Assembly: GCA_035622275.1 (NCBI GenBank)
Contig: DASPVQ010000007.1
Location: forward strand, 80,702-144,701
DNA: 64,000 bases
From: Thermoplasmata archaeon
GTDB taxonomy: Archaea; Thermoplasmatota; Thermoplasmata; Lutacidiplasmatales; UBA184
Reading direction: 5' to 3'
Position numbers and translations under genes: made by a program. The notes beneath the pieces were generated by a model. The model made no database searches. It saw only the letters and a program-made list of their open reading frames with translations, and was not told the DNA's origin. Of the stretch, positions 48,894 through 57,198 are shown piece after piece (positions within the stretch are counted from its first letter, which is position 1; every line of letters begins with the position of its first letter).

Positions 48894-51173
48894 ACGGCGC
48901 GCATCTTCATCGGCGTTTCCTGGCCGTACGCGCACGGCCCGCAGCACCTCGGCCACCTCGCGAGCACCTACGTCCCGGCCGACCAGTTCGCGCGGTTCCA
49001 CCGCCTGCGCGGCGACGACGTCCTGATGGTGTCGGGCTCGGACATGCACGGGACCCCGATCCTCGTCGCGGCGGAGAAGGCGGGAGTGCCCCCCGCCGAT
49101 CTCGCGGCCCAGTTCCACGCGCTCAACCGCGACGCGCTCGCCCGGCTCGGGATCTCCTTCGACCTGTTCACGACGACGCACACGCTCGTGCACGAGCGGA
49201 CCGTGGCCGAGGTGTTCCTCGCGCTGCTCGAGAAGCGCCTCGTCCGCCGGCGCACCGAGGAACTGCCGTTCTGCCCGAAGCACGGGCGCTTCCTACCGGA
49301 CCGGTACCTGGTGGGGAGGTGCCCGTTCTGCGGCTTCGACAGCGCCCGAGGGGACGAGTGCGACCGGTGCGGGCGCCCGCTCGATGCCCGCCAGCTCGGC
49401 GATCCTCGGTGCTCGATCGACGGCACGCCGGCGGAGTTCCGCCCGAGCGAGCACTTCTACCTCGAGCTCGACCGTCTCGCGCCGCAACTCTCCCAGTACT
49501 TGGAGCGCGCCGGGGGTTCCTGGCGCCCCGGAGTGCTACGCGTCGCCCGGAACTTCATTTCCGAAGGCCTCCACCCGACCTCGATCACGCGCGATCTCGA
49601 CTGGGGGGTCCCGATCCCGCTGGACGGCTACGGATCGAAGCGTTTCTACGTCTGGTTCGAGGCGGTGATCGGCTACCTGTCGGCCGCCAAGGAGTGGGCG
49701 ATCCGCTCCGGCCGTCCCGACGCCTGGCGCCAGTACTGGGACGAGCGCGAGCCGGCGCGCCACTACTACTTCGTGGGCAAGGACAACCAGTTCCACCACA
49801 CGATCGTCTGGCCGGGGATGCTGCTCGGCGTCGGGGGGCTCCACCTTCCCGATGACGTGCCCGCGAACGAGTGGCTGACCCTCGGCGGGGTCAAGGTCTC
49901 GCGTTCGCGGACCGAGGAGCGCAGCGCGTTCCTCGTGCCGATGCTGCAAAAGTACCCACCGGATGTCCTGCGGTTCTACTCGGTGCTGCTCGCGCCCCAG
50001 CACCACGACACCGAGCTCGACTGGGACGAGTTCGACAAGGTGCGGGACGAGCACCTCGCCAACCAGTGGGGCAACCTGGTGCAGCGCGCCCTCGTCTTCG
50101 CGCGCGATCGCTACGACGGCCGCGTCCCGGCGCCGCCGGAGGACTGGCGACCGGACGTGGCGGGCGGCCTGGGCGCCCATCTGCGCGCGGCGCACGAGCG
50201 GATCTCCGAGGAGTACGAGAAGGTCCGCCTGAAGGAGGCGCTCGAGCGGACGCTCGAGGAGGTCCGCGAGGGCAACCGCCGCTTCCAGGAGGCGCGACCG
50301 TGGGAGCTCGACGGCCCGGAACGGGCGCGCGTCGTCTACGAGGCCCTCTGGCGGATCCGCGCGCTGGCCACCTGGCTCTCCCCCGTGCTTCCGTTCTCGA
50401 GCGCCGAGGTGTTCCGGATGCTGGGCTTCTCGGATGCACCGGGTCCCGGCGACTGGGACCGTGCGCTCGAGTCCCCGCCGGTGGGGCAGCGGCTCGGGGT
50501 GATCCGCCCACTGTTCCCGCGGGAGGAGGCGAGCCCGGGCGCCGCGGACGCGCGACGGGTCGCTGGCCCGGACGCCGCGCCCGCCCCGCTGCCCGAGTGG
50601 CCGCCGCTCGCGGTCCGCGCCGGGGTCGTGCGCGGCGCGTCGGTCCACCCGTCGGCCGACCGGCTCTACGTGCTGGAGGTCGACGTCGGCGACCCGGGGC
50701 CGCGGACCGTCGTCGCGGGGCTGCGAACGTCCTACGCGATCGAGGAGCTCGTCGGGCGGCCGATCGTCGTGCTCGCGAACCTCGCCCCCCGCACGATCCG
50801 ACGCATGACCTCCAAGGGGATGGTCCTCGCGGCCGAGGACGGAGAGCGGGCGGTGTTGCTCTGCCCGCCGGCCGGCGTGGGACCCGGCGCCTACCTGGCG
50901 GGCGTGAGCGAGGCCGAACGGGAGATCTCGCACGAGGAGTTCGCCGGAACGCCCCTGATCGTCGCCCGAGCGGTCGGCGCCGGACCGGACGGAACGACCC
51001 GCTTCGATCTGGGCAGCCGCGAGGTCACGGTCTCCGGCCGCTGGCCCGTCGGGATCGTCGGGGTCGTCCGGCTCCCGGGACCGGACGCGCAGTCCGGCGA
51101 GCTGCTGGCCTTCGGACCCGACCTCCCGGTCGGCGTCGCCGGCGACGTTCCGATCGGAGCGAAGGTCCGATGA
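48894..51173 (+). CDS. metG: Methionyl-tRNA synthetase, apparent ACG start
   Basis: Class I synthetase. The first ATG in frame (49026) lies after the HIGH motif (SWPYAHGPQHLGHLAST), so the true start is upstream, yet the frame has no ATG, GTG or TTG there. ACG at 48894 follows GGAGG by 8 nt and would give 759 residues starting just before RIFIGVSWPY. The zinc knuckle is CPFCGFDSARGDECDRCG, and KMSKS appears as KVSRS. From about residue 575 a fused EMAP-II/tRNA-binding OB domain (SVHPSADRLYVLEVDVGDPG) and a further barrel follow. ATGA couples it to the PHP gene. Confidence 0.94.
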   Translation, partial: TARIFIGVSWPYAHGPQHLGHLASTYVPADQFARFHRLRGDDVLMVSGSDMHGTPILVAAEKAGVPPADLAAQFHALNRDALARLGISFDLFTTTHTLVHERTVAEVFLALLEKRLVRRRTEELPFCPKHGRFLPDRYLVGRCPFCGFDSARGDECDRCGRPLDARQLGDPRCSIDGTPAEFRPSEHFYLELDRLAPQLSQYLERAGGSWRPGVLRVARNFISEGLHPTSITRDLDWGVPIPLDGYGSKRFYVWFEAVIGYLSAAKEWAIRSGRPDAWRQYWDEREPARHYYFVGKDNQFHHTIVWPGMLLGVGGLHLPDDVPANEWLTLGGVKVSRSRTEERSAFLVPMLQKYPPDVLRFYSVLLAPQHHDTELDWDEFDKVRDEHLANQWGNLVQRALVFARDRYDGRVPAPPEDWRPDVAGGLGAHLRAAHERISEEYEKVRLKEALERTLEEVREGNRRFQEARPWELDGPERARVVYEALWRIRALATWLSPVLPFSSAEVFRMLGFSDAPGPGDWDRALESPPVGQRLGVIRPLFPREEASPGAADARRVAGPDAAPAPLPEWPPLAVRAGVVRGASVHPSADRLYVLEVDVGDPGPRTVVAGLRTSYAIEELVGRPIVVLANLAPRTIRRMTSKGMVLAAEDGERAVLLCPPAGVGPGAYLAGVSEAEREISHEEFAGTPLIVARAVGAGPDGTTRFDLGSREVTVSGRWPVGIVGVVRLPGPDAQSGELLAFGPDLPVGVAGDVPIGAKVR

Positions 51174-51850
51174 GCGACGCCCTCCGGCTCGATCTCCACG
51201 TCCACTCGGTCCGCTCGCCGGACTCCCGTCTCACGCTCGACGCGATCGTCGAGCGGCTCCCGCACGTCGGAATGAAGGGGTTCGCCCTCACCGACCACAA
51301 CTCGGTCGACGGCCACCGCGAGCTCGACGCGCTCCGCGCGCGGTATCCGGGCTACCTGTTCGTTCCGGGGATCGAGGTCTCGACCGCCCAGGGCCACCTG
51401 CTCGCCTACGGCGTCACCGAGACGGCCCCCGCCCACCGGCCCCTGGCCGAGACGATCGAGTGGGTCCGCGCCCACGGTGGCGAGCCGGTGCTCGCCCATC
51501 CGTTCCGCCGCAGCCACGGCGCGGGACGTCGGCTCGCCGAGACCGCGGCGGTGGCCGCGATCGAGTCGCGGAACGGACACAACTCCGAGATCGCGAACCT
51601 GCGGGCCGAGGGCGTCGCGGCGCGCCGCGCGCTCGCCACGACCGGCGGCAGCGACGCGCACGCCCGCGGGGAGATCGGCCGCGCCTTCACCGAGCTCGAC
51701 CCGTCCGTCGGCTCGGTGGACGACGTGCTCGAGGCCCTCCGCCGCCGACGGGTCAGCGCCGTCGGCGCCTCCCTGGCCTGGCCGGGCCGGCTCCGCCTCG
51801 GACTGCGCACCGGACTCCTGCTGGCGAGCCGCGGGTTCCGTCCCATCTGA
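51170..51850 (+). CDS. PHP-domain phosphoesterase
   Basis: Start at the ATG sharing ATGA with MetRS, 226 residues. PHP metal ligands are in order: LDLHVHSVRSPDSR (HxH), FALTDHNSVDGH, VPGIEVSTAQGHLLAY, PVLAHPFRR and GGSDAHARGEIG. These bind the two or three metals of the polymerase-and-histidinol-phosphatase fold. It probably hydrolyses a small phosphoester, and coupling to MetRS does not specify which. Confidence 0.9.
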   Translation: MSDALRLDLHVHSVRSPDSRLTLDAIVERLPHVGMKGFALTDHNSVDGHRELDALRARYPGYLFVPGIEVSTAQGHLLAYGVTETAPAHRPLAETIEWVRAHGGEPVLAHPFRRSHGAGRRLAETAAVAAIESRNGHNSEIANLRAEGVAARRALATTGGSDAHARGEIGRAFTELDPSVGSVDDVLEALRRRRVSAVGASLAWPGRLRLGLRTGLLLASRGFRPI

Positions 51851-51877
51851 CGGCGGTGCACCGCCGCGCCCCGACGG

Positions 51878-51885
51878 CTTTAAGG
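51878..51885 (+). promoter_or_regulatory. TATA box of tRNA-Cys
   Basis: CTTTAAGG, centred 28 nt before the tRNA 5' end. Confidence 0.55.
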
Positions 51886-51908
51886 CGAGGTCCCCTGCCC
51901 CCCGCCGC

Positions 51909-51981
51909 GCCGAGGTGGCAGAATGGTTAATGCGACGGACTGCAGATCCGTTTCCTGGGGGTTCGATTCCCTCCCTCGGCT
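51909..51981 (+). tRNA. tRNA-Cys (anticodon GCA)
   Basis: Acceptor GCCGAGG/CCTCGGC with discriminator U, anticodon stem ACGGA/TCCGT around loop CTGCAGA (anticodon GCA), and T arm with TTCGATT. No intron and no encoded CCA. A U at position 73 is the known identity element for tRNA-Cys and supports the call. It lies 58 bp after the PHP gene with its own TATA box. Confidence 0.95.
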
Positions 51982-52186
51982 CTCCGTCCGACTCGCTCTC
52001 CGGCCGCTCCACCGTTGAGGGCGGCCGCCGCGGGCCGCGTTCGCGCTCGTTCGAAACGCGGGCACGCCGGCGTGCGAGCGCCCCGGCCCGCCCGCATCCC
52101 TCCCCCGCTCCGGGCCCCGGGAGCCCAACCGGCGCCGATCCGCGCCTTTCCCGTGAGCGGGGCTGTAACAGCGCCACCGCGGAGCG

Positions 52187-52254
52187 TTCTTATATGAGGC
52201 TCCCGTCCGGCCGAGCGGAGCCGTCCGCGCACCAGTGCGCATCCGGGAGGAGGG
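52187..52254 (+). promoter_or_regulatory. Promoter and strong ribosome-binding site of the winged-helix gene
   Basis: TTCTTATATG (52187-52196) is a clear TATA element. GGAGGAGGG (52246-52254) ends 5 nt before the ATG at 52260. The transcript should have a leader of about 40 nt, unlike the leaderless genes nearby. 51982-52186 is GC-rich and shows no gene. Confidence 0.6.
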
Positions 52255-52259
52255 CCACC

Positions 52260-52814
52260 ATGTCGTCCCGCGAGGACCGCCAGTACCGCAGCCGCGTCGA
52301 GATCCTGCGCGACTTCCTGGGCGCGATGCGGGAGACCGGCAAGAAGACCCGCGTCATCGGGCTCGCCAACCTGAATCCCGCGTCGTACCAGCCGTACCTC
52401 GAGTTCTGCCTGGCGCATCATCTGGTCCAGGACACGTCGGCCGGCTACCGGCTGACTCCCCGTGCCGAGCACGTGCTCGAGGCGATCGAGCGGATCGTCG
52501 TGCACAGCACCGAGGTCGACGTCGCGCTCGCGGACCTGCAACGAGGGCTCGAGGGGACGAAGGCCGCCGCGTCGACGTCGAAGCCGGCGCTGCGCTACGT
52601 CTCGCTGGTGGCATTCCACGAGATGGTCCGTGGTTCGGCCGCCTCCCGCGCGCCGGGCGAAGGCGATGCCGGCGCAACGGCGAGCCCGAACCCGAGCTGG
52701 AGCCGCTCGGGAGCCCAGGTGACGGTCGATCCCCGGGCTCGCGCGCCGGCGTTCGGGGGGACGGGATCGACCTCGAGCCGCTCCCGACGGACGCCCGATG
52801 ATCGACGCGAGTGA
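52260..52814 (+). CDS. Archaeal winged-helix DNA-binding protein
   Basis: A 184-residue protein. Residues 5-85 are a winged helix of the archaeal HTH_45 type: YRSRVEILRDFLGAMRETGK, then IGLANLNPASYQPYLEFCLA and LVQDTSAGYRLTPRAEHVLE as helix 3 and wing. A helix ERIVVHSTEVDVALADLQRG follows, probably for dimerisation. The last 70 residues are Ser/Arg/Gly-rich with no recognisable fold. A transcriptional regulator is likely; its target is unknown. Confidence 0.8.
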   Translation: MSSREDRQYRSRVEILRDFLGAMRETGKKTRVIGLANLNPASYQPYLEFCLAHHLVQDTSAGYRLTPRAEHVLEAIERIVVHSTEVDVALADLQRGLEGTKAAASTSKPALRYVSLVAFHEMVRGSAASRAPGEGDAGATASPNPSWSRSGAQVTVDPRARAPAFGGTGSTSSRSRRTPDDRRE

Positions 52815-53036
52815 TCCCGGTTATCCAGCCGAGCCGTTGCGACGCGCGGCCGGGCCGCCCCGGAGGCCGTGTGGGCGGTCGGCCGTCTGTCGGACATCTG
52901 CCGCTCCGCGCGCGTCGCGAGCACCGGCGGCCCCACCGTCAATTCTTAGCTACGAGTCGGGCGCCGGATAGCTACAATCTCCAGGAAAGATACTGCTTGT
53001 TGGATAACCCGCAAGTCGATAGAGTATCTGTCGTCC

Positions 53037-55136
53037 ATGTCGCTGCGTCGTACCGCCACGTGGGTAGCCTTGGCTCTATCGATCGCTGTGGTCGCGGGGA
53101 TCGCCCTGCCCACAGTCATGACCGCGATGGGAGGGCTCGCCTCGCCCGGCGTCTCCTCGCATACGACGCCCTCGAGCCCCACTCCTTCGTTCACCCACCT
53201 CCAGCAGAACTGGGGCAAGAGCGCCTACGGGGCGGCCCCGCTCTCTAGCTGCAGCGGGGCGCCGACGGGCGTCAACTGTTACAGCCTCGGCACCACCCTC
53301 ACGTGGACCGCCGTGCTCAACGTCTGCACGAGCAGCTCGAGCATCTGCAGCGGCATGGACCAGGTCCAGATCAACATGACCGCCGCGACCGCCCTCCTCC
53401 AGCCCGGCGAGACCTACGTCGGCGGCACCGAGACGGTCACGACGAGCCCGAGTTCCAGTCCGGCGTTCTCGACGGGGCCCTGCACGAGCGTCTCCGCGCC
53501 CACCGACTGCGGCTCCGTCCCCTCCTCCTACACGTACCTAGAATGGACCTGGTCGAGCCCGACGGCCCTCAACGGGTTCCCTCAGGCCAACTTCACCTAC
53601 CAGACGACGCTCACCGCCGCCGGGACCCTCAACGACACCGACATCGCGCACTACACCGTGAACGGGTTCTCCGAGAACCCACCGGCCTACGGCGAGGTGT
53701 ACGCGCAGCCGGCGTCCCCGACGATGACGACGTCGGTCTCTCCCGACTCGATCACGCTCAGCAGCGCTGCGACCCCCTCGGCGACCGACACGGCGACCCT
53801 CTCCGGTGGGTATCTCGCCACCGGGACGATCACCTTCTACGCGTGGTTCTCGTCGACCTCGGCACCGGTGTGCACGGACCTCGTGTTCACGAGCCCCCCG
53901 GTCACCGTCAGCGGCAACGGTGCCTACACGTCCGCGCCGTTCACGCCGAGCGGGGCGGGCTACTACTTCTTCACGGCGACCTACTCCGGTGACGCGAACA
54001 ACTCCGCCTACACGACCGCCTGCGGGGCCGACGGCGAGACGCTCACGGTGACCCCGGCGACCGTGACGATCACCACCGACGTCTCGCCGGCGACGATCAG
54101 CTTCAGCAGCTCGCCAACCCCGTCGGCGACCGACACCGCGACGCTCTCGGGCGGCTACCAGCCGGGCGGGTCGATCACCTTCTACGCCTACTTCTCGTCC
54201 AGCGCGACCGCGGTGTGCAGCGACCTCGTGTTCACGAGCGCGCCGGTGGCCGTGGACGGCAACGGCGCCTACACCTCGGGACCGTTCACCCCGACGGAGG
54301 TCGGCTACTATTACTGGACCGCCTCGTACTCGGGCGACGCGAACAACAACCCGCTGCTCACGCCCTGCGGGGCGGAGGCCGAGCGCCTGGCGGTCGGACC
54401 CGCGTCGCCGACGATCACGACGTCCGTCTCGCCGTCCACGATCGCCCTCACCGGGGCGTCGACCCCCTCGGCGTCTGACACGGCCACCCTCACGGGCGGT
54501 TACCAGCCGACCGGCTCGATCACCTTCTACGTCTACTACTCGTCGACCTCGAGCCCGGTCTGCAGCGACCTCGTCTGGGCGAGCGCGGCGGTCCCGGTGA
54601 TCGGTAACGGGGCGTACACCTCGAACGGGTTCACGCCGACCGAGGTGGGCTACTACTTCTGGACGGCCGCCTACTCCGGCGATGCGAACAACACGGCGTA
54701 CACCACCGCGTGCGGCGCGGCCGACGAGACCCTCACGGTGACCACCTACACGGTCAACATCTCGACCTCGGTCTCGCCGTCCGTGGTGATGATCGGGGAC
54801 TCGGCGGTCGATGTCGCGACCGTGGGTAGCGGCAACGACCCGACCGGAACGCTGACGTTCTTCGCGTACTACGCGGTCAACACGACGGCGAACTGCACCG
54901 ATCTGGTGTGGACCAGCGCGCCGGTCAGCATCCACGGCGACGGCGCGTACGACTCGCCGCAGTTCACGGGCGGGGCGATCGGCTTCTACTTCTTCGTCGT
55001 GACCTACTCCGGCGACGCCAACAACAGCGGCCTCACGACCGCGTGCGGCGCGACCGGTGAGATGCTGCAGGTCACCCAGTGCGACGAGGGCGTGCCCGGC
55101 CTCGGTCCGCTGGCGGTGTTCCGAGCCGACGCGTAG
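53037..55136 (+). CDS. Secreted Ig-like repeat surface protein
   Basis: A 699-residue protein. A signal peptide or N-terminal anchor (WVALALSIAVVAGIALPTVM) is followed by a Ser/Thr-rich region with several Cys and a unique domain up to about residue 225. Four tandem Ig-like domains of about 115 residues follow, each with a TATLSGGY strand, ITFYAYF, VC-x-DLV, GNGAYTS and the closing YSGDANN...CGA. One Cys pair per repeat suggests a disulfide. N-x-S/T sites are frequent, so it may be glycosylated. There is no C-terminal anchor or sorting signal. A role in adhesion or the cell envelope is likely. Confidence 0.85.
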   Translation: MSLRRTATWVALALSIAVVAGIALPTVMTAMGGLASPGVSSHTTPSSPTPSFTHLQQNWGKSAYGAAPLSSCSGAPTGVNCYSLGTTLTWTAVLNVCTSSSSICSGMDQVQINMTAATALLQPGETYVGGTETVTTSPSSSPAFSTGPCTSVSAPTDCGSVPSSYTYLEWTWSSPTALNGFPQANFTYQTTLTAAGTLNDTDIAHYTVNGFSENPPAYGEVYAQPASPTMTTSVSPDSITLSSAATPSATDTATLSGGYLATGTITFYAWFSSTSAPVCTDLVFTSPPVTVSGNGAYTSAPFTPSGAGYYFFTATYSGDANNSAYTTACGADGETLTVTPATVTITTDVSPATISFSSSPTPSATDTATLSGGYQPGGSITFYAYFSSSATAVCSDLVFTSAPVAVDGNGAYTSGPFTPTEVGYYYWTASYSGDANNNPLLTPCGAEAERLAVGPASPTITTSVSPSTIALTGASTPSASDTATLTGGYQPTGSITFYVYYSSTSSPVCSDLVWASAAVPVIGNGAYTSNGFTPTEVGYYFWTAAYSGDANNTAYTTACGAADETLTVTTYTVNISTSVSPSVVMIGDSAVDVATVGSGNDPTGTLTFFAYYAVNTTANCTDLVWTSAPVSIHGDGAYDSPQFTGGAIGFYFFVVTYSGDANNSGLTTACGATGEMLQVTQCDEGVPGLGPLAVFRADA
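53714..55076 (+). repeat. Four tandem Ig-domain repeats (about 345 bp each)
   Basis: Units start near 53714, 54057, 54402 and 54744. The first three are 343-345 bp and most alike at both protein and DNA level, while the fourth is shorter and more diverged (GDSAVDVATVGSGNDPTG in place of the TPSATDTATLSGGY segment). The pattern suggests duplication of an ancestral unit with the C-terminal copy oldest. Confidence 0.8.
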
Positions 55137-55234
55137 GGAGCTCCTAGGGTCGACCGCGGGCGGCGCTCGCTCCCCGCGATCGACCGGGCCGCACGGCGGC
55201 CGTCCGGCCCCGCGGGTCGAACGACGGTCCGAGC

Positions 55235-55260
55235 TAGGGATTGAAATCCCGGAATCCCTA
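55235..55260. promoter_or_regulatory. Nested inverted repeat upstream of the DUF998 gene
   Basis: TAGGGATT (55235-55242) and AATCCCTA (55253-55260) are perfect 8-bp arms. Inside, GGGATT-GA-AATCCC (55237-55250) is a second inverted repeat that shares the left arm. The result is three copies of the AATCCC half-site. It lies 99 bp after the Ig-protein stop and 35 bp before the DUF998 start, and could be an operator or a hairpin. Confidence 0.5.
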
Positions 55261-55295
55261 CCACGCCTCCGGGCGCGAGCGGGCCCTGGTGTCGG

Positions 55296-55946
55296 ATGGC
55301 GAGCCCTGCGGTGTCGGAGCGAACGAGCCTCGGCCAGCGCATCGGGGCGATCCTGATCGCGGTCGCAGCGATCCAGTTCGTCGGGGCGATGGCCTGGGTG
55401 CAAACCGGCTACCCCGGTTACTCGCTGACCCAGAACTACATCAGCGATCTCGGCAACACGAGCAGCTCGCCGCTCCACGTGATCTTCAACGTGTCGATCG
55501 TCCTGCTCGGTCTCCTCGCGATCGTCGGGATCGCCCTGAGCTGGGGCGCGTTCCCCCGCGGCGGCTCGCGCCCCGTCGGTTTACTGCTGCTGCTGCTGGC
55601 GAGCGTCGCGGCGATCGTGGTCGGCTTCTTCCCGGAGAACGTGAACGGCACGATCCACGACACGGCCTCCGACCTCGTGTTCGTCCCGGGCGGGATCGCG
55701 CTCGTGGTCCTCTCCTTCGGCATGCGACGCCCGACGTGGTGGACGCCGATGCGGTGGCCCTCCCTGGTCCTCGGTGCGATCATGCTCGCGTCGATCCTCT
55801 ACTACGCGCCGACCCAGATGACCAACTCGACCGCCGATCCCGGCCTCATCGAGCGGTTCATCGTCGTGCCGCTGCTCATCTGGGCCGTGGCGGTCAGCGT
55901 GCTCATCCTCCGGCGGCCGAGTTGGCCGCGCCTCGTCCGCGCCTAG
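55296..55946 (+). CDS. DUF998 family membrane protein
   Basis: A 216-residue protein with six hydrophobic segments. GYPGYSLTQNYISDLGNTSS is the characteristic DUF998 start, and GFFPENVNGTIHDTASDLVF supplies the conserved His of the second half. The family is widespread in bacteria and archaea with no defined function. It precedes NDH-2 by 18 bp and may be co-transcribed with it. Confidence 0.85.
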   Translation: MASPAVSERTSLGQRIGAILIAVAAIQFVGAMAWVQTGYPGYSLTQNYISDLGNTSSSPLHVIFNVSIVLLGLLAIVGIALSWGAFPRGGSRPVGLLLLLLASVAAIVVGFFPENVNGTIHDTASDLVFVPGGIALVVLSFGMRRPTWWTPMRWPSLVLGAIMLASILYYAPTQMTNSTADPGLIERFIVVPLLIWAVAVSVLILRRPSWPRLVRA

Positions 55947-55964
55947 CGCGAGGAGCTCGCGACC

Positions 55965-57158
55965 GTGGCCGCGGACGCGGGGAGCGGACCGATCGTGGTC
56001 CTCGGCGCCGGCTACGCCGGGCTCGGCCTGGTGCAGGCGATCGACCGTCTCGCGCGGGGCCGAGCGCCGCTCGTGCTCGTCGACCGCCATCCGCTGCACG
56101 TGCTGCGGACGGAGCTCTACGAGGTCGGGCGCCTCGCCCGGGAGGGCGGGGACGCGCGATCGTTCTCGGTGCCGCTCGCCGACGTGCTGGACCGCACCTC
56201 GGTCCGCTTCCGGCAGGGCGAGCTACGGTCGATCGACCTCGCGGGCCGGACGGTCGCGCTCGACACCGGGACCCTCGATTTCGGCTCGCTGGCGATCTGC
56301 GTCGGCAACGTCGCCGCCTACTACGGGGTCCCGGGCGCCGCCGAGCACACCCACCAGGTCTACCGGCTCTCGGGCGCCCAGCGCCTCGCGGCGGCGCTGC
56401 GGGAGGTCGAGCGGCGGTCCTCCGCCCTTCCCGGCGAGGCGCGGCCCCGGGTGGTCGTCATCGGAGGCGGCTCGACCGGCACCGAGCTGGCGTCGGAGAT
56501 CGCGACGACCGACTGGAGCCGCATCGTCGGAGCGTCGGCGCGCCCGCCCGACGTCTTCCTGCTCACCGGGGCCCTGCCGTTCCTGGCCGGCCTTCCGCCG
56601 GCCGTCATCGCGCGCGCGGCCGAGACGCTCCGGCGCGTCGGCGTCACGGTCGTTCGCGGCTACAACGTGACGCGGGTCGAGCCGCAGCGGATCTCGATGG
56701 CGGACGGCTCGAGCCTCGCCTGCGATCTCGCCGTCTGGTGCGCCGGCCTGGAGGCGCCCCCGGTCGTCGGCGCGCTGGCGGTGCCGCACGGCCGCGCGGG
56801 CCGGCTCGCGGTCGCGCCGACCCTGGAGGTGCCGGCCTGGCCCGGGATCTTCGCGATCGGGGACGTCGTCGAGCTGAGGGATCCCGTGACCGGCGCCCTC
56901 GTGCCCAGCACCGCTCAGGCGGCCCGGGCGGAGGCGCGGGTCGCCGCCAAGAATATCCTCGCGCGTCGGGCGGATCGGCCGCTGGTGCCGTTCCGCTATC
57001 GCGAACGCGGCCTGATCGTGGCGCTCGGCCGGGGGCGGGCCGCCGGCGCGGTGCAGCACGTCACGATCTGGGGCAGCCCGGCGGCCGTGCTCAAGCGGAT
57101 CGTGGAGCGGGAGTACGCGGGCCGGGTCGGACGGGGCGAGCCGCCGCGACTCGTCTAG
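55965..57158 (+). CDS. Type II NADH dehydrogenase-like FAD oxidoreductase (NDH-2)
   Basis: From the GTG at 55965, 397 residues. The FAD-binding motif is VVLGAGYAGLGLVQAIDRL, the NADH-binding motif is VVVIGGGSTGTELASEIA, and the FAD-closing segment is GIFAIGDVVELRDP, followed by STAQAARAEARVAAKNIL. This is the NDH-2 layout that passes electrons from NADH to quinone without proton pumping. A hydrophobic/basic C-terminus could anchor it to the membrane. A sulfide:quinone reductase is less likely because the typical Cys are missing. Confidence 0.88.
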   Translation: MAADAGSGPIVVLGAGYAGLGLVQAIDRLARGRAPLVLVDRHPLHVLRTELYEVGRLAREGGDARSFSVPLADVLDRTSVRFRQGELRSIDLAGRTVALDTGTLDFGSLAICVGNVAAYYGVPGAAEHTHQVYRLSGAQRLAAALREVERRSSALPGEARPRVVVIGGGSTGTELASEIATTDWSRIVGASARPPDVFLLTGALPFLAGLPPAVIARAAETLRRVGVTVVRGYNVTRVEPQRISMADGSSLACDLAVWCAGLEAPPVVGALAVPHGRAGRLAVAPTLEVPAWPGIFAIGDVVELRDPVTGALVPSTAQAARAEARVAAKNILARRADRPLVPFRYRERGLIVALGRGRAAGAVQHVTIWGSPAAVLKRIVEREYAGRVGRGEPPRLV

Positions 57159-57198
57159 CCGCAAAGCGGCTTATGGCGCGGGAGGCTCGACCCGTCGG

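Noticed and set aside
49026..51173. Starting MetRS at the first ATG (49026)
   Set aside because: This would delete the HIGH motif, so the enzyme could not work. The conserved N-terminus is encoded upstream.
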